A stretch of DNA of 41,822 nucleotides from a virus. The DNA is taken from positions 1 through 41,822 of the IMG/VR virus record IMGVR_UViG_3300012357_000004, one strand, 5' to 3'. The notes beneath the pieces were generated by a model, which had not been told where the DNA came from, searched no databases, and saw only the letters and a program-made list of their open reading frames with translations. The translations under genes were made by a program, and so were the position numbers. Shown here in pieces: positions 11,502 through 17,858 of this stretch (its first letter is position 1; every line of letters begins with the position of its first letter).

Positions 11502-12377
11502 ATGGCACTTAAAGGAATCAAACCGGAAGTTGTAGTTCCATCGAAACCGAAAATAATGCTGTCAGGAAAACCAGGAACGGGAAAGAGCTTTTTCGCTCTC
11601 AATGCTCCTGCGCCGTATCTATTGGACACGGAAGGGGGCGCAACGCGAGAACAGTATGTGGGCAAGTTGCTCAAGCAGGGAGGAAGTTATCTTGGGATTG
11701 AGCAGGGTTCCCAGGATTTCGCAGAAGTTATCAATCAGGTCCGTGAACTTGCCACTACAAAGCATCCGTACAAAACGCTAATCATCGACTCCTTCTCGAA
11801 GCTTTACAATATCGAAGCCGCCGCCGCAGAGGAACGCGGAGGAAGCGATTTCGGGAAGGACAAAAGGGAAGCCGACAAGCCGACACGCAAACTGTTGAAC
11901 TGGCTTGGAAGATTAGATATGACAGTTATCCTCGTTTGCCATCAGAAGGATAAATGGATTAGGCAAGGTGGGCAGCTGATTATGGAAGGGAGTACGTTTG
12001 ATGGCTACAAAAAACTGGATTATGAGTTGGACTTGTGGCTCGAAACAAAACTGGTTGGAACTTCCCGATATGCCACTATCGTTAAGAGCCGCATTGAGGG
12101 ATTTCCAGTGGGTACAGACATCGATCTGGATTTTGCTTCGTTTGAGAAACTCTATGGCAGAGCGGTTGTTGAAGCACCCGTCAAGCCAATCGTTCTCGCC
12201 GGAGAATCTCAAGTTGCTGAGATCAAGCGTCTCGTCGAGCTTCTTAAAGTCCCTCAAGACGAATTCGACAAATGGCTCACAAAAGCGCAAGCGACGGAGC
12301 CCGAAGACCTAAGTACTGAGAACGCGGAGAAGATGCTTAAATTCTTGAATGGAAAGATCAAAGGAGAATCCAAATGA
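11502..12377 (+). CDS. Sak4-like RecA-fold ATPase (single-strand annealing/recombination)
   Basis: A 291-residue protein with Walker A GKPGTGKS at 22-29, a 'LLDTEGG' segment at about 40-46, Walker B TLIIDSFSKL near 95-104 and 'VILVCHQKDKW' sensor strand. This is the layout of phage AAA/RecA-fold nucleotide-binding proteins of the Sak4 group, which anneal single strands with an SSB partner. Residues 230-290 form a separate helical domain. The next gene overlaps by four bases and looks like the SSB partner, supporting a recombination role. AGGAGAAACGGG precedes ATG 11502. Confidence 0.8.
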   Translation: MALKGIKPEVVVPSKPKIMLSGKPGTGKSFFALNAPAPYLLDTEGGATREQYVGKLLKQGGSYLGIEQGSQDFAEVINQVRELATTKHPYKTLIIDSFSKLYNIEAAAAEERGGSDFGKDKREADKPTRKLLNWLGRLDMTVILVCHQKDKWIRQGGQLIMEGSTFDGYKKLDYELDLWLETKLVGTSRYATIVKSRIEGFPVGTDIDLDFASFEKLYGRAVVEAPVKPIVLAGESQVAEIKRLVELLKVPQDEFDKWLTKAQATEPEDLSTENAEKMLKFLNGKIKGESK

Positions 12378-12748
12378 CCCAAGAATCTACCGACACGACA
12401 AGTCAGTTCAACGATAATATTCCTGATGGGACTTACGATTTCGAGATTGTTCAGGTCGTAAGGAAAGAAATCAAAGGTAAAAAAGCCTATGAATGGGCAC
12501 TCGAATATCCTGACGGACAAGGCAAAGTGCTTACATGGCCGAATCAGGTTGGGCCACTCTTGGCGATCCTGGGAGCCAAGGAAGATCCCGAACAGAAAGG
12601 TCATTATCTTTGGGAAACCGAGTTGATGGCCGGAAAGACATTCAAGGCCACCATTACCCATGATGCCGATAAGAAGAATCCGAGCAAGTTCTATCAGAAT
12701 ATGAAAGACTTCAAAGCCTCCGTAGAAGCGGGATCTACGCCTTTCTAA
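12374..12748 (+). CDS. DUF669-like single-stranded-DNA-binding candidate, 124 aa
   Basis: Sequence IPDGTYDFEIVQVVRKEIKG followed by KKAYEWALEYPDGQG and a late 'NMKDFKASVEAGSTPF' tail matches the OB-fold-like proteins (DUF669 and relatives) that accompany Sak4 ATPases. These bind single-stranded DNA. ATG 12374 overlaps the Sak4 stop (ATGA). The aromatic C-terminal tip is SSB-like. Activity is inferred from fold pattern and neighbourhood. Confidence 0.7.
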   Translation: MTQESTDTTSQFNDNIPDGTYDFEIVQVVRKEIKGKKAYEWALEYPDGQGKVLTWPNQVGPLLAILGAKEDPEQKGHYLWETELMAGKTFKATITHDADKKNPSKFYQNMKDFKASVEAGSTPF

Positions 12749-13165
12749 ATGGCGAATTACAGGGGTTTAATTGAGCTAAGAAAAGAAGGTTTTACAGCCG
12801 CCGAATGCGACCGCCGTATGGGTCCTTACGTCAAGGACCTGTACGGCTTCGGGGATGGGATGGGCTATGACAAATTTCATTTGAAAAGAAAGCGACTTGT
12901 GAACTTTTGCTTGGAAGATTTGCAGGCCCACATCAAAAAGTATTTAAAAGGCGGCGTAGACAATAAAACAGGCAAAGCGTTCGGACCAAACGAGCATTTA
13001 GTCCATTTGATCGCAGAAGGTTTTGACCTCTATATTTACAGTTTCGTTAAGCGTGGGGAAAGAGGAAAGAGGAAGCTCTGGGAGTGCCGAAAATGGAAAG
13101 CCATCTTATCGCCGGAAGGACAAATCTCGTTCGCTAAGGAAACCAATGACCAAAACCCAAGCTGA
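12749..13165 (+). CDS. Hypothetical protein of the recombination operon, 138 aa
   Basis: ATG follows the SSB-like stop directly (TAAATG). Sequence begins MANYRGLIELRKEGFTAAEC with GMGYDKFHLKRKRLVNFC and a basic KRGERGKRKLWECRKWKAIL segment. Position after Sak4 and SSB suggests a role in replication or recombination (for instance a nuclease or resolvase), but no catalytic motif was recognised. Full-length, without breaks. Confidence 0.6.
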   Translation: MANYRGLIELRKEGFTAAECDRRMGPYVKDLYGFGDGMGYDKFHLKRKRLVNFCLEDLQAHIKKYLKGGVDNKTGKAFGPNEHLVHLIAEGFDLYIYSFVKRGERGKRKLWECRKWKAILSPEGQISFAKETNDQNPS

Positions 13166-13235
13166 AAGCTGGATGATCGTGTTTCGGTTTGCGGTGTCAG
13201 CACTTATTTTAGGTCTTATTGCGTGGATCAACTAA
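13146..13235 (+). CDS. Single-span membrane micropeptide, 29 aa
   Basis: Begins 20 bases inside the previous gene. MTKTQAESWMIVFRFAVSAL then ILGLIAWIN: one membrane span after a short polar N-terminus. A frame extending upstream to 13023 is a shadow. Role unknown. Confidence 0.45.
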   Translation: MTKTQAESWMIVFRFAVSALILGLIAWIN

Positions 13236-13253
13236 CTAAAAAGGAGATACAAA

Positions 13254-13526
13254 ATGAAAAATAAAGCTGTGTTAGTCACAACTGAATTCCGAGGGGTGTT
13301 CTTCGGATATGTCAAAGACGAGAAGAATCTGCCAGACGAAATTACATTAACCGACGTTCGCAATTGTATCTATTGGTCGTCAGATGTCGGCGGATTCCTG
13401 GGCCTTGCTTCCAACGGTCCAACGAGCGGATGCAAAATCGGAACGAAGGTTTCGGAGCTTCGTATTTTCAAAATTACAAGCATTACGCCTGTAACGGATG
13501 AGGCATCAAAGAAATGGAACTCCTAA
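13254..13526 (+). CDS. DUF6948 family protein, 90 aa
   Basis: AAAAAGGAGATACAAA precedes ATG 13254. VLVTTEFRGVFFGYVKDEKN, NCIYWSSDVGGFLGLASNGP and TSGCKIGTKV are the signature of the DUF6948 family, a widespread small phage/prophage protein that opens with 'VxVTTxHRGVFFG'. Function is not known. It overlaps the next gene by 13 bases. Length matches the family. Confidence 0.85.
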   Translation: MKNKAVLVTTEFRGVFFGYVKDEKNLPDEITLTDVRNCIYWSSDVGGFLGLASNGPTSGCKIGTKVSELRIFKITSITPVTDEASKKWNS

Positions 13527-13816
13527 AAATCACAAAGGATATCGCTATCCGATGCATTCTCTTCGGAGCTTGTTCAATTCCGAAGGTGGGCCAAGCGGTA
13601 AGTGATTTTTCAGTCTCAAACTTAATCTGGGCTGAAAAGATATTCTCGCTTAAAGAACTTAAGGCTTTTGGGCGACCGTTATGGACATTTTCCGGGTACG
13701 GGTACGGGGACGGGTCCGGGTACGGGGACGGGTCCGGGTCCGGGTACGGGTCCGGGGACGGGTACGGGTACGGGTACGGGGACGATATTGGGAAAAAAAT
13801 ACTTGCGATAGTATGA
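13514..13816 (+). CDS. (S/Y/D)-Gly dipeptide-repeat protein, 100 aa
   Basis: N-terminal 58 residues are helical, with IRCILFGACSIPKVGQAVSD and NLIWAEKIFSLKEL. Residues 60-89 are 15 dipeptides of Ser, Tyr or Asp with Gly, encoded by the hexamer array at 13691-13780. Proteins of this type, a short globular part plus a GYGDGSG tail, recur in phages without known role. The repeat is in frame and keeps the same frame for any copy number. Stop overlaps ATG 13813 (ATGA). Confidence 0.7.
   Translation: MELLKITKDIAIRCILFGACSIPKVGQAVSDFSVSNLIWAEKIFSLKELKAFGRPLWTFSGYGYGDGSGYGDGSGSGYGSGDGYGYGYGDDIGKKILAIV
13691..13780 (+). repeat. 15 tandem hexamers (T/G)(A/C)CGGG
   Basis: Units are TCCGGG, TACGGG or GACGGG in the order S-Y-Y-D-S-Y-D-S-S-Y-S-D-Y-Y-Y as read in the gene. 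Purine/pyrimidine bias is strong (G-rich plus strand with GGG every six bases), so copy-number change by slippage and G-quadruplex formation are possible. Confidence 0.9.
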
Positions 13817-14175
13817 TCAAATCTAAACCGATCAAATGGCGGGCGACGTTTCTAGAATCTCAGAAAGCACTCCAAGAGGAAAACCATTATTTTCGGATTG
13901 AAGTCGCTAGGCGTGTTAGACTCGAAAAAGAACTCGCCGCCCGGCCTGTGGTGGAGAAAGAGGTGCTTCCTAGATTCGTGTTATTTTGTTTTGCAATTCT
14001 GTGTTGTGGATTTCTGTATTTTGTAGTTATGTTCTGGCACGATTTTAGACGGCTCCAAGAGCCAGTCTATATGCCATATCCAATAGATGTCACATGGTCA
14101 TCGAATGAAATTACGAACAAATTAAACGATTGCCAATCCGACTACAAACGGATGCGGAAAGAAGGATGCCGATGA
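13813..14175 (+). CDS. Membrane protein with N-terminal coiled coil, 120 aa
   Basis: ATG 13813 overlaps the repeat-protein stop (ATGA); the upstream extension (RVRVRG...) is the shadow of the repeats. Residues 10-50 form a charged helix (ESQKALQEENHYFRIEVARR), residues 57-76 one membrane span (FVLFCFAILCCGFLYFVVMF), then a periplasm-type tail with NEITNKLNDCQSDYKRM. It resembles an i-spanin in layout but is far from the lysis block, so no function is assigned. Confidence 0.6.
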   Translation: MIKSKPIKWRATFLESQKALQEENHYFRIEVARRVRLEKELAARPVVEKEVLPRFVLFCFAILCCGFLYFVVMFWHDFRRLQEPVYMPYPIDVTWSSNEITNKLNDCQSDYKRMRKEGCR

Positions 14176-14336
14176 CCCCCGCGCGAAAGAGGGTGGTGAG
14201 GCATAAGTGTTTCCGTCATATGAATGAACCAGTTGCTTGCGGGGCATACGGTTACGAGGGGCAGATAAAATGTACAAAAAAATGGACTTTTGTGACCTGT
14301 AAGCGTTGCCTCAAGCGCAGAGGGAGGAAGAGATAA
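14172..14336 (+). CDS. Zinc-finger-like basic protein, 54 aa
   Basis: ATG 14172 overlaps the preceding stop (ATGA) with AAGGA five bases ahead. Cys/His groups HKCFRHMN, ACGAYG, KCTKKW and TCKRCLKRRGRKR form a probable zinc fold with a very basic end, typical of nucleic-acid binding. Its TAA overlaps the next ATG (TAATG). Confidence 0.6.
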   Translation: MTPARKRVVRHKCFRHMNEPVACGAYGYEGQIKCTKKWTFVTCKRCLKRRGRKR

Positions 14337-14593
14337 TGCCAATTCACCGAGACGATTTGAAGCGGTTAAAAAAAGAATTGTCGAGAGATAGGGTTATTAC
14401 ATTGGATACGGATGATGGGAATGACTTATTTGCCCGCCTAGAATTGGCGGAGCGCGGTGTATCCAGTTTGGAAACAGTCATTCGTTGGATGCGAGAAGAA
14501 GAACGCTATAAAATTTTAAGCGCGGCTGATTTAGTTTGGCTACAAGGGGCTGAGATTGCTTTAGAAGTTTGGCGCAATGCGGCGGGGAAATGA
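14336..14593 (+). CDS. Hypothetical helical protein, 85 aa
   Basis: GGAGGAAGAGATA precedes ATG 14336. Helical and charged: LKRLKKELSRDRVITLDTDD, ARLELAERGVSSLETVIRWM, LQGAEIALEVWRNAAGK. No family recognised. Its stop overlaps an 8-codon frame (14590-14616) that ends at the HNH start, giving possible coupling. Confidence 0.6.
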   Translation: MPIHRDDLKRLKKELSRDRVITLDTDDGNDLFARLELAERGVSSLETVIRWMREEERYKILSAADLVWLQGAEIALEVWRNAAGK

Positions 14594-14612
14594 TTGCGCG
14601 AGAACGGGCTTC

Positions 14613-15077
14613 ATGAGCCATAAGAACACTATCGGTAAAATAATGGAGCGGGTTGCTTGCGGAAAAAACCCTAATCCAGAAAAATGTTTTGAGTGGTTGG
14701 GAGCCAAGAACAGTAACGGGTACGGTTCCATCAGTGTCAACAGAAAGATTTGGGGTGTACATCGATTTGTCTGGACTTCTTTTAATGGAGAAATTCCGGA
14801 AGGGCTGATGGTTCTTCATCGTTGCGACAACCCACCATGCGTCCGACTGACCCATCTATTTTTGGGGACAAGTTCAGATAACGTCAAGGACTGTTTAAGA
14901 AAAGGTCGCGCGAAGCCAGTGAAACTTTCATACACCAAAGCTCACGAAATACGATTGCTCTGGCGTAATGGAAAAACTCAAACAAGAATTGCCGAGATTT
15001 ACGGTGTTTCTATAGCAACCGTTTGTGCGATTGTGAATGAGAAAACATGGCTCACGCCCTTTTCGCAGGAGAAGTAA
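14613..15077 (+). CDS. HNH homing-type endonuclease with C-terminal HTH, 154 aa
   Basis: Start taken at ATG 14613; the frame is open to 14577. CFEWLGAKNSNGYGSISVNR, then VHRFVWTSFNGEIPEGLMVL and HRCDNPPCVRLTHLFLGTSS is the HNH_3 fold: the 'W.G....GYG' strand pair, central HRCDNPPC and HLFLGT with the last His. Residues 110-150 (AHEIRLLWRNGKTQTRIAEI ... GVSIATVCAIV) are a helix-turn-helix for site recognition, as in free-standing phage HNH homing enzymes. It closes the rightward operon, meeting the late genes tail to tail with no gap. Confidence 0.85.
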   Translation: MSHKNTIGKIMERVACGKNPNPEKCFEWLGAKNSNGYGSISVNRKIWGVHRFVWTSFNGEIPEGLMVLHRCDNPPCVRLTHLFLGTSSDNVKDCLRKGRAKPVKLSYTKAHEIRLLWRNGKTQTRIAEIYGVSIATVCAIVNEKTWLTPFSQEK

Positions 15078-15560
15078 TTAGAACTTAATCGTCACTCCTG
15101 CATCCCATCCGTACCGCCAAAGGCCGTTCTGGAAGTCCCGCGTACCCCAAAAACCAACCGTTCCGTTCTGTAAAAGATGCGCTGTAAGTCCGGTCGCATC
15201 AGCTAAGGCTTTCACTTGCGGAATATGCTCATAAAGGGCCTGGCCGACCCATAGACGGCCATTAGCGGCGTAGAAGGCATTCGCACCCTGAACGTTCGGG
15301 AGATAGCCTAAAAGGCCATCTGCGCTCACGTAGTACTCCTTGTAGAGCGTTGTGCTTGATCCCATGGCCCAAACCCCGTTTTTGATGTCTCGCAGGGTCA
15401 GAATGGATCCGTTATCGCCAATGTGGAGGCCATCTGCCAAGGTTTTAAGCACGACTGGGGTGTTCGGGTCAACGGGTGGCGGGTCAGCATGAACTACCAC
15501 GCCCAACAACGCCATCACAGCCACGACTACGACTAACAGCGGGAAGATACGAAGTTTCAT
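15078..15560 (-). CDS. Secreted beta-rich protein, 160 aa
   Basis: ATG 15560 follows AAGGAGGTTTAAA; upstream frame is a shadow. Residues 1-26 are a Sec signal peptide with cleavage after VVHA. The mature part is Pro-led (DPPPVDPNTPVVLKTLADGL) and then repeats short strands (LWVGQALYEH, VGFWGTRDFQNGLWRYGWDA) that look like an outer-membrane or beta-sandwich fold. Last gene of the late operon, after the lysis genes. Role unknown; perhaps envelope modification. Confidence 0.6.
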   Translation of the reverse strand: MKLRIFPLLVVVVAVMALLGVVVHADPPPVDPNTPVVLKTLADGLHIGDNGSILTLRDIKNGVWAMGSSTTLYKEYYVSADGLLGYLPNVQGANAFYAANGRLWVGQALYEHIPQVKALADATGLTAHLLQNGTVGFWGTRDFQNGLWRYGWDAGVTIKF

Positions 15561-15733
15561 TTTAAACCTCCTTGGGCTGATGATTTTTGAACATTTCCAC
15601 CGCAAAAATGACTGCCATAGCAGCCGCACAAAGGACACCGCGACATTGCAGGGTATATGTTTCCTAGACCTCCGATATTTTCTCTTGCTCTGGCTTGCGT
15701 ACAATCATGGCACTCGCAACGGTCATGGTTCAT
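15557..15733 (-). CDS. Zinc-binding protein, 58 aa
   Basis: MNHDRCECHDCTQARARENI in front and RCPLCGCYGSHFCGG behind give CxCxxC and CxxCxC half-sites. ATG 15733 overlaps the holin-candidate stop and the end overlaps the next ATG, ATGA at both. Its tail carries the strong SD of the next gene. Unknown function. Confidence 0.6.
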   Translation of the reverse strand: MNHDRCECHDCTQARARENIGGLGNIYPAMSRCPLCGCYGSHFCGGNVQKSSAQGGLK

Positions 15734-16071
15734 TTTGCTATCTCCTGCGGCGAGGTTGCCGCCTGTGTTATGACGGAAGTGCCCGTCGTGTGGTGCTGTG
15801 CAGCCCTTGAGAAGACGGCAATGATGGCAGGAATACCCACCAAAATCGCCGTTTTGAGCGTGTCCAATTCAATCAGGATGACAGGCCCAGACGGGTCTTG
15901 GCCCTGCCCCCATTGCAGAGGCCAGACCCCGTAAGTAACGCCCCATTGCTCAAGCATCCCTGAATGAGCCGCCAGATACGTTCCCAGTGACGCAAACGCT
16001 GCCGCTAGGGCGACGGGTGTATACTTCTTGATGCCAATCTCCAAGAGATACACCTTAAGGTTTTCCCACAT
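15730..16071 (-). CDS. Holin candidate, 113 aa
   Basis: Two predicted membrane spans: about 19-36 (YTPVALAAAFASLGTYLAAH) and 74-92 (TAILVGIPAIIAVFSRAA), separated by a hydrophilic loop with WPLQWGQGQDPSGP. Short N-terminal amphipathic helix (MWENLKVYLLEIGIKKY). Size, topology and place near the M15-type endolysin fit a class II holin. No sequence family is certain, so this is inference from topology and context. Confidence 0.6.
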   Translation of the reverse strand: MWENLKVYLLEIGIKKYTPVALAAAFASLGTYLAAHSGMLEQWGVTYGVWPLQWGQGQDPSGPVILIELDTLKTAILVGIPAIIAVFSRAAQHHTTGTSVITQAATSPQEIAK

Positions 16072-16433
16072 TAGGCATTCGCCTTAGTGATCGTCGCTTG
16101 CAGATCAGAATGCTGCTGCGTTAATTCCTGAGAGCTTGCCGTTAAATCAGCAAGAGCCGATTGGAGAGCTTGCCCTTCATTGGTCAGATCAATCCCAGAC
16201 CCTAACGCTTTCGCCAAAAGAGCGTCAACTGCCGTTTTGATCGCCACAACATCTGAATCTTCCGTAATCACCATTGCTTTAACGGATTGAACTAGACCTA
16301 CCACCTGAGTCAGAATTACGTCGAAGTCAGCCTGATTTAGTGTCATTTTATTAGTCTCCTTTTTAATTTCGAGCAAGTGTCTCTCGATCCTGCGAAATCG
16401 TCTTTCCAGCATCCGATAAAAGCAGTAATCCAT
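16071..16433 (-). CDS. Helical protein with possible dual start, 120/91 aa
   Basis: Long form from ATG 16433 (overlapping the upstream stop as TGATG) starts MDYCFYRMLERRFRRIERHL, a basic amphipathic helix. A second ATG at 16346 has the stronger ribosome site (AAAAAGGAGACTAATAAA) and gives a 91-residue helical protein, with MTLNQADFDVILTQVVGLVQ and late ALADLTASSQELTQQHSDLQ. Dual starts are known in holin/antiholin genes, but no membrane span is seen here. Likely virion or lysis accessory; function unknown. Confidence 0.55.
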   Translation of the reverse strand: MDYCFYRMLERRFRRIERHLLEIKKETNKMTLNQADFDVILTQVVGLVQSVKAMVITEDSDVVAIKTAVDALLAKALGSGIDLTNEGQALQSALADLTASSQELTQQHSDLQATITKANA

Positions 16434-16954
16434 CAATTCTTTACAGGCGGAATAACCGTCGGTGTGCTTAAGTCAAGGCTGAAAATAACATTGTAGACAG
16501 CCGTCAAAGCTCCGTAACAGACCGCCGGACTCCACGTCCCAGAAGAAACACCAAAGAACGACGGAGTAGAACAATTGACAACATATTTTGAAATTTGTCC
16601 CAAATCAACGGATCGTTCATAAACCATCCCGTTGGCAAACCCATACACATACACGGTCGCACCCAGAGAAAGGGCCTGTTCCAGGGTTGTAGGGGCCGGA
16701 GTCGGAGGACTATAGTTCGGGTTCAAACCAAACAATGTCAAAGAGTAGGTATTCGCAGCAAAGGGGTTCGCGCTAAGATTTGCCAGCGTGTAATTGGTCG
16801 CGTTCGCCAGAAACAACTTTTCGGTTCCCGTGGGCGCAGAACTTGACATGATAACGGTCGTGAAAGCTCTGGCGACGGAGCTGAAACCGAGGACGGTAAT
16901 AAGAACACCGACAATCGCCTTCGAGACACGCTTCACCTTTCCGCCACGGTTCAA
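16433..16954 (-). CDS. Secreted protein with Sec signal peptide, 173 aa
   Basis: TTG 16954 follows AAAAGGGGGCATCGTC. Residues 1-31 are a signal peptide with basic N-region (KVKRVSKAIV) and cleavage motif ARA. The mature part is Ser/Thr/Pro-rich with PPTPAPTTLEQALSLGATVY and two cysteines (NCSTPSFFG, AVCYG). No known fold. It lies within the lysis block and may be an exported or virion surface protein. Its first codons are also read in another frame by a candidate zinc protein. Confidence 0.6.
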   Translation of the reverse strand: MNRGGKVKRVSKAIVGVLITVLGFSSVARAFTTVIMSSSAPTGTEKLFLANATNYTLANLSANPFAANTYSLTLFGLNPNYSPPTPAPTTLEQALSLGATVYVYGFANGMVYERSVDLGQISKYVVNCSTPSFFGVSSGTWSPAVCYGALTAVYNVIFSLDLSTPTVIPPVKN

Positions 16955-17006
16955 GACGATGCCCCCTTTTCAGATGCCAGCATTTGCAGTATTGTGGAGC
17001 CGTCAT
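16773..17006 (-). CDS. Candidate zinc protein overlapping another gene, up to 77 aa
   Basis: ATG 17006 directly follows the endolysin stop. The first 40 residues, TAPQYCKCWHLKRGHRLEPW then KGEACLEGDCRCSYYRPRF, fit a small phage pattern of C-x-C-x-H...H...C-x4-C-x-C-x2-(F/Y)-x-P-R. The last 37 residues look random. It overlaps the signal peptide of the 16954 gene in another frame. If real, the same bases code both a zinc motif and a signal peptide. Confidence 0.4.
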   Translation of the reverse strand: MTAPQYCKCWHLKRGHRLEPWRKGEACLEGDCRCSYYRPRFQLRRQSFHDRYHVKFCAHGNRKVVSGERDQLHAGKS

Positions 17007-17360
17007 TCATGAATCCGTCCCGATCCACGCACAAGGAGATGGATAGTCCGGCGGTTCCCCAATGTCAACGTGGATATGAAGAGGGCAATCTTCAATTCTT
17101 TTGAAGCCTGACCCATAAAGCCCTTTCAGAATCGCCCAGCGTGCTGCATCCCGTTCTGCGCCTTCTTCCAGATGTCCTAAACCGATATCAACAGCCAAGC
17201 CTTTGTAGTGGGCCGAATTTGGGCTATGTCCATCGGTTGCGACAGTCGCAGTAAGACGGAATGGAACCCCCGCAATCCCCCGAGCCATATCGAGCATGGC
17301 AGGGAGATTTCCTTGAAGTCCTTTGATCTCGTCATCTGTGAAGAATTTGAAATTGCTCAT
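17007..17360 (-). CDS. Endolysin, M15-type L,D/D,D-peptidase
   Basis: Start set at ATG 17360 (AGGAAACC upstream; overlaps the stop of a zinc-type frame as ATGA); the open frame continues to 17441. The 117-residue domain has His51-x6-Asp58 (SAHYKGLAVDIG) and HIHVD (His95, His97, Asp99), the zinc site of VanY/M15_3 peptidases, which cut peptidoglycan stem peptides. No signal peptide in this form, so release would need the holin. Its location between the membrane coiled-coil protein and the holin candidate fits a lysis cassette. Confidence 0.8.
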   Translation of the reverse strand: MSNFKFFTDDEIKGLQGNLPAMLDMARGIAGVPFRLTATVATDGHSPNSAHYKGLAVDIGLGHLEEGAERDAARWAILKGLYGSGFKRIEDCPLHIHVDIGEPPDYPSPCAWIGTDS

Positions 17361-17566
17361 TGGTTTCCTATATCCTGTCCAGGTAATGGGCCAGCTCCAC
17401 CCGATTCCCAATCCTCCAAAGAAATCTCCGACCAAGGACATACGCTATAGTCTGAACATGTCAATCGCCAATCTTTTCCACCCCAAAACTGTGCTTTTAC
17501 AACGCTTTGACGACCATGGGTCAAGCAGCGTGGACAATACTTATCGACTGGGAATTTTCTAGTCTG
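17357..17566 (-). CDS. Zinc-ribbon frame without a normal start codon
   Basis: Open frame of up to 69 codons with KYCPRCLTHGRQSVVKAQFW and RLTCSDYSVCPWSE, a convincing four-cysteine ribbon, ending exactly at the endolysin start as ATGA. But in front of the first CxxC there is no ATG, GTG or TTG: TTG GAA GAC is followed by an in-frame TAG (17567-17569) in a duplicated AGACTAG. TTG 17524 would lose the first CxxC. Either a mutated gene, an assembly error, amber read-through or a non-standard start. Confidence 0.45.
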   Translation of the reverse strand, partial: QTRKFPVDKYCPRCLTHGRQSVVKAQFWGGKDWRLTCSDYSVCPWSEISLEDWESGGAGPLPGQDIGNQ

Positions 17567-17579
17567 CTAGTCTTCCAAT

Positions 17580-17858
17580 TTAAGTTTTCCTTATAATTTC
17601 CTCAAGCACTTTATCTATACGGTTTGACAGTCGATCTACCGCCGCCGTCACACGATCCTCGAAACGAGCGTGGTCTTCTTTCGTCCAATAGGAAGTTTTC
17701 ATAAGCGTTTCATTCACATCTACGCGTGCTTTTATATCTGCGCTTTCTTTCTTTACTGATTTAATATCACCCACAATCCTCCTGCGTTCTGAGGTGAGAT
17801 AAAGACCCCACCCCCCGAATGCTAACCATAGAAATATCTTTATAATATCAGTATCCAT
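17580..17858 (-). CDS. Membrane-anchored coiled-coil protein, 92 aa
   Basis: ATG 17858 overlaps the upstream TAA (TAATG). Residues 4-22 are a membrane span (IIKIFLWLAFGGWGLYLTSE), followed by a basic stretch and a coiled coil to the end (SVKKESADIKARVDVNETLM, FEDRVTAAVDRLSNRIDKVL). Small one-span plus coiled-coil proteins next to endolysins are usually holins of class III or i-spanin-like; which applies is not certain. Confidence 0.65.
   Translation of the reverse strand: MDTDIIKIFLWLAFGGWGLYLTSERRRIVGDIKSVKKESADIKARVDVNETLMKTSYWTKEDHARFEDRVTAAVDRLSNRIDKVLEEIIRKT

Noticed and set aside
13681-13812. Arg-Val repeat frame (RVRVRG)
   Set aside because: This is the hexamer array read out of frame; the real gene begins at ATG 13813.
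15580-15934. Plus-strand frames opposite the holin candidate
   Set aside because: Antisense to a coupled late operon with membrane topology and zinc motifs; no SD or promoter on the plus strand.
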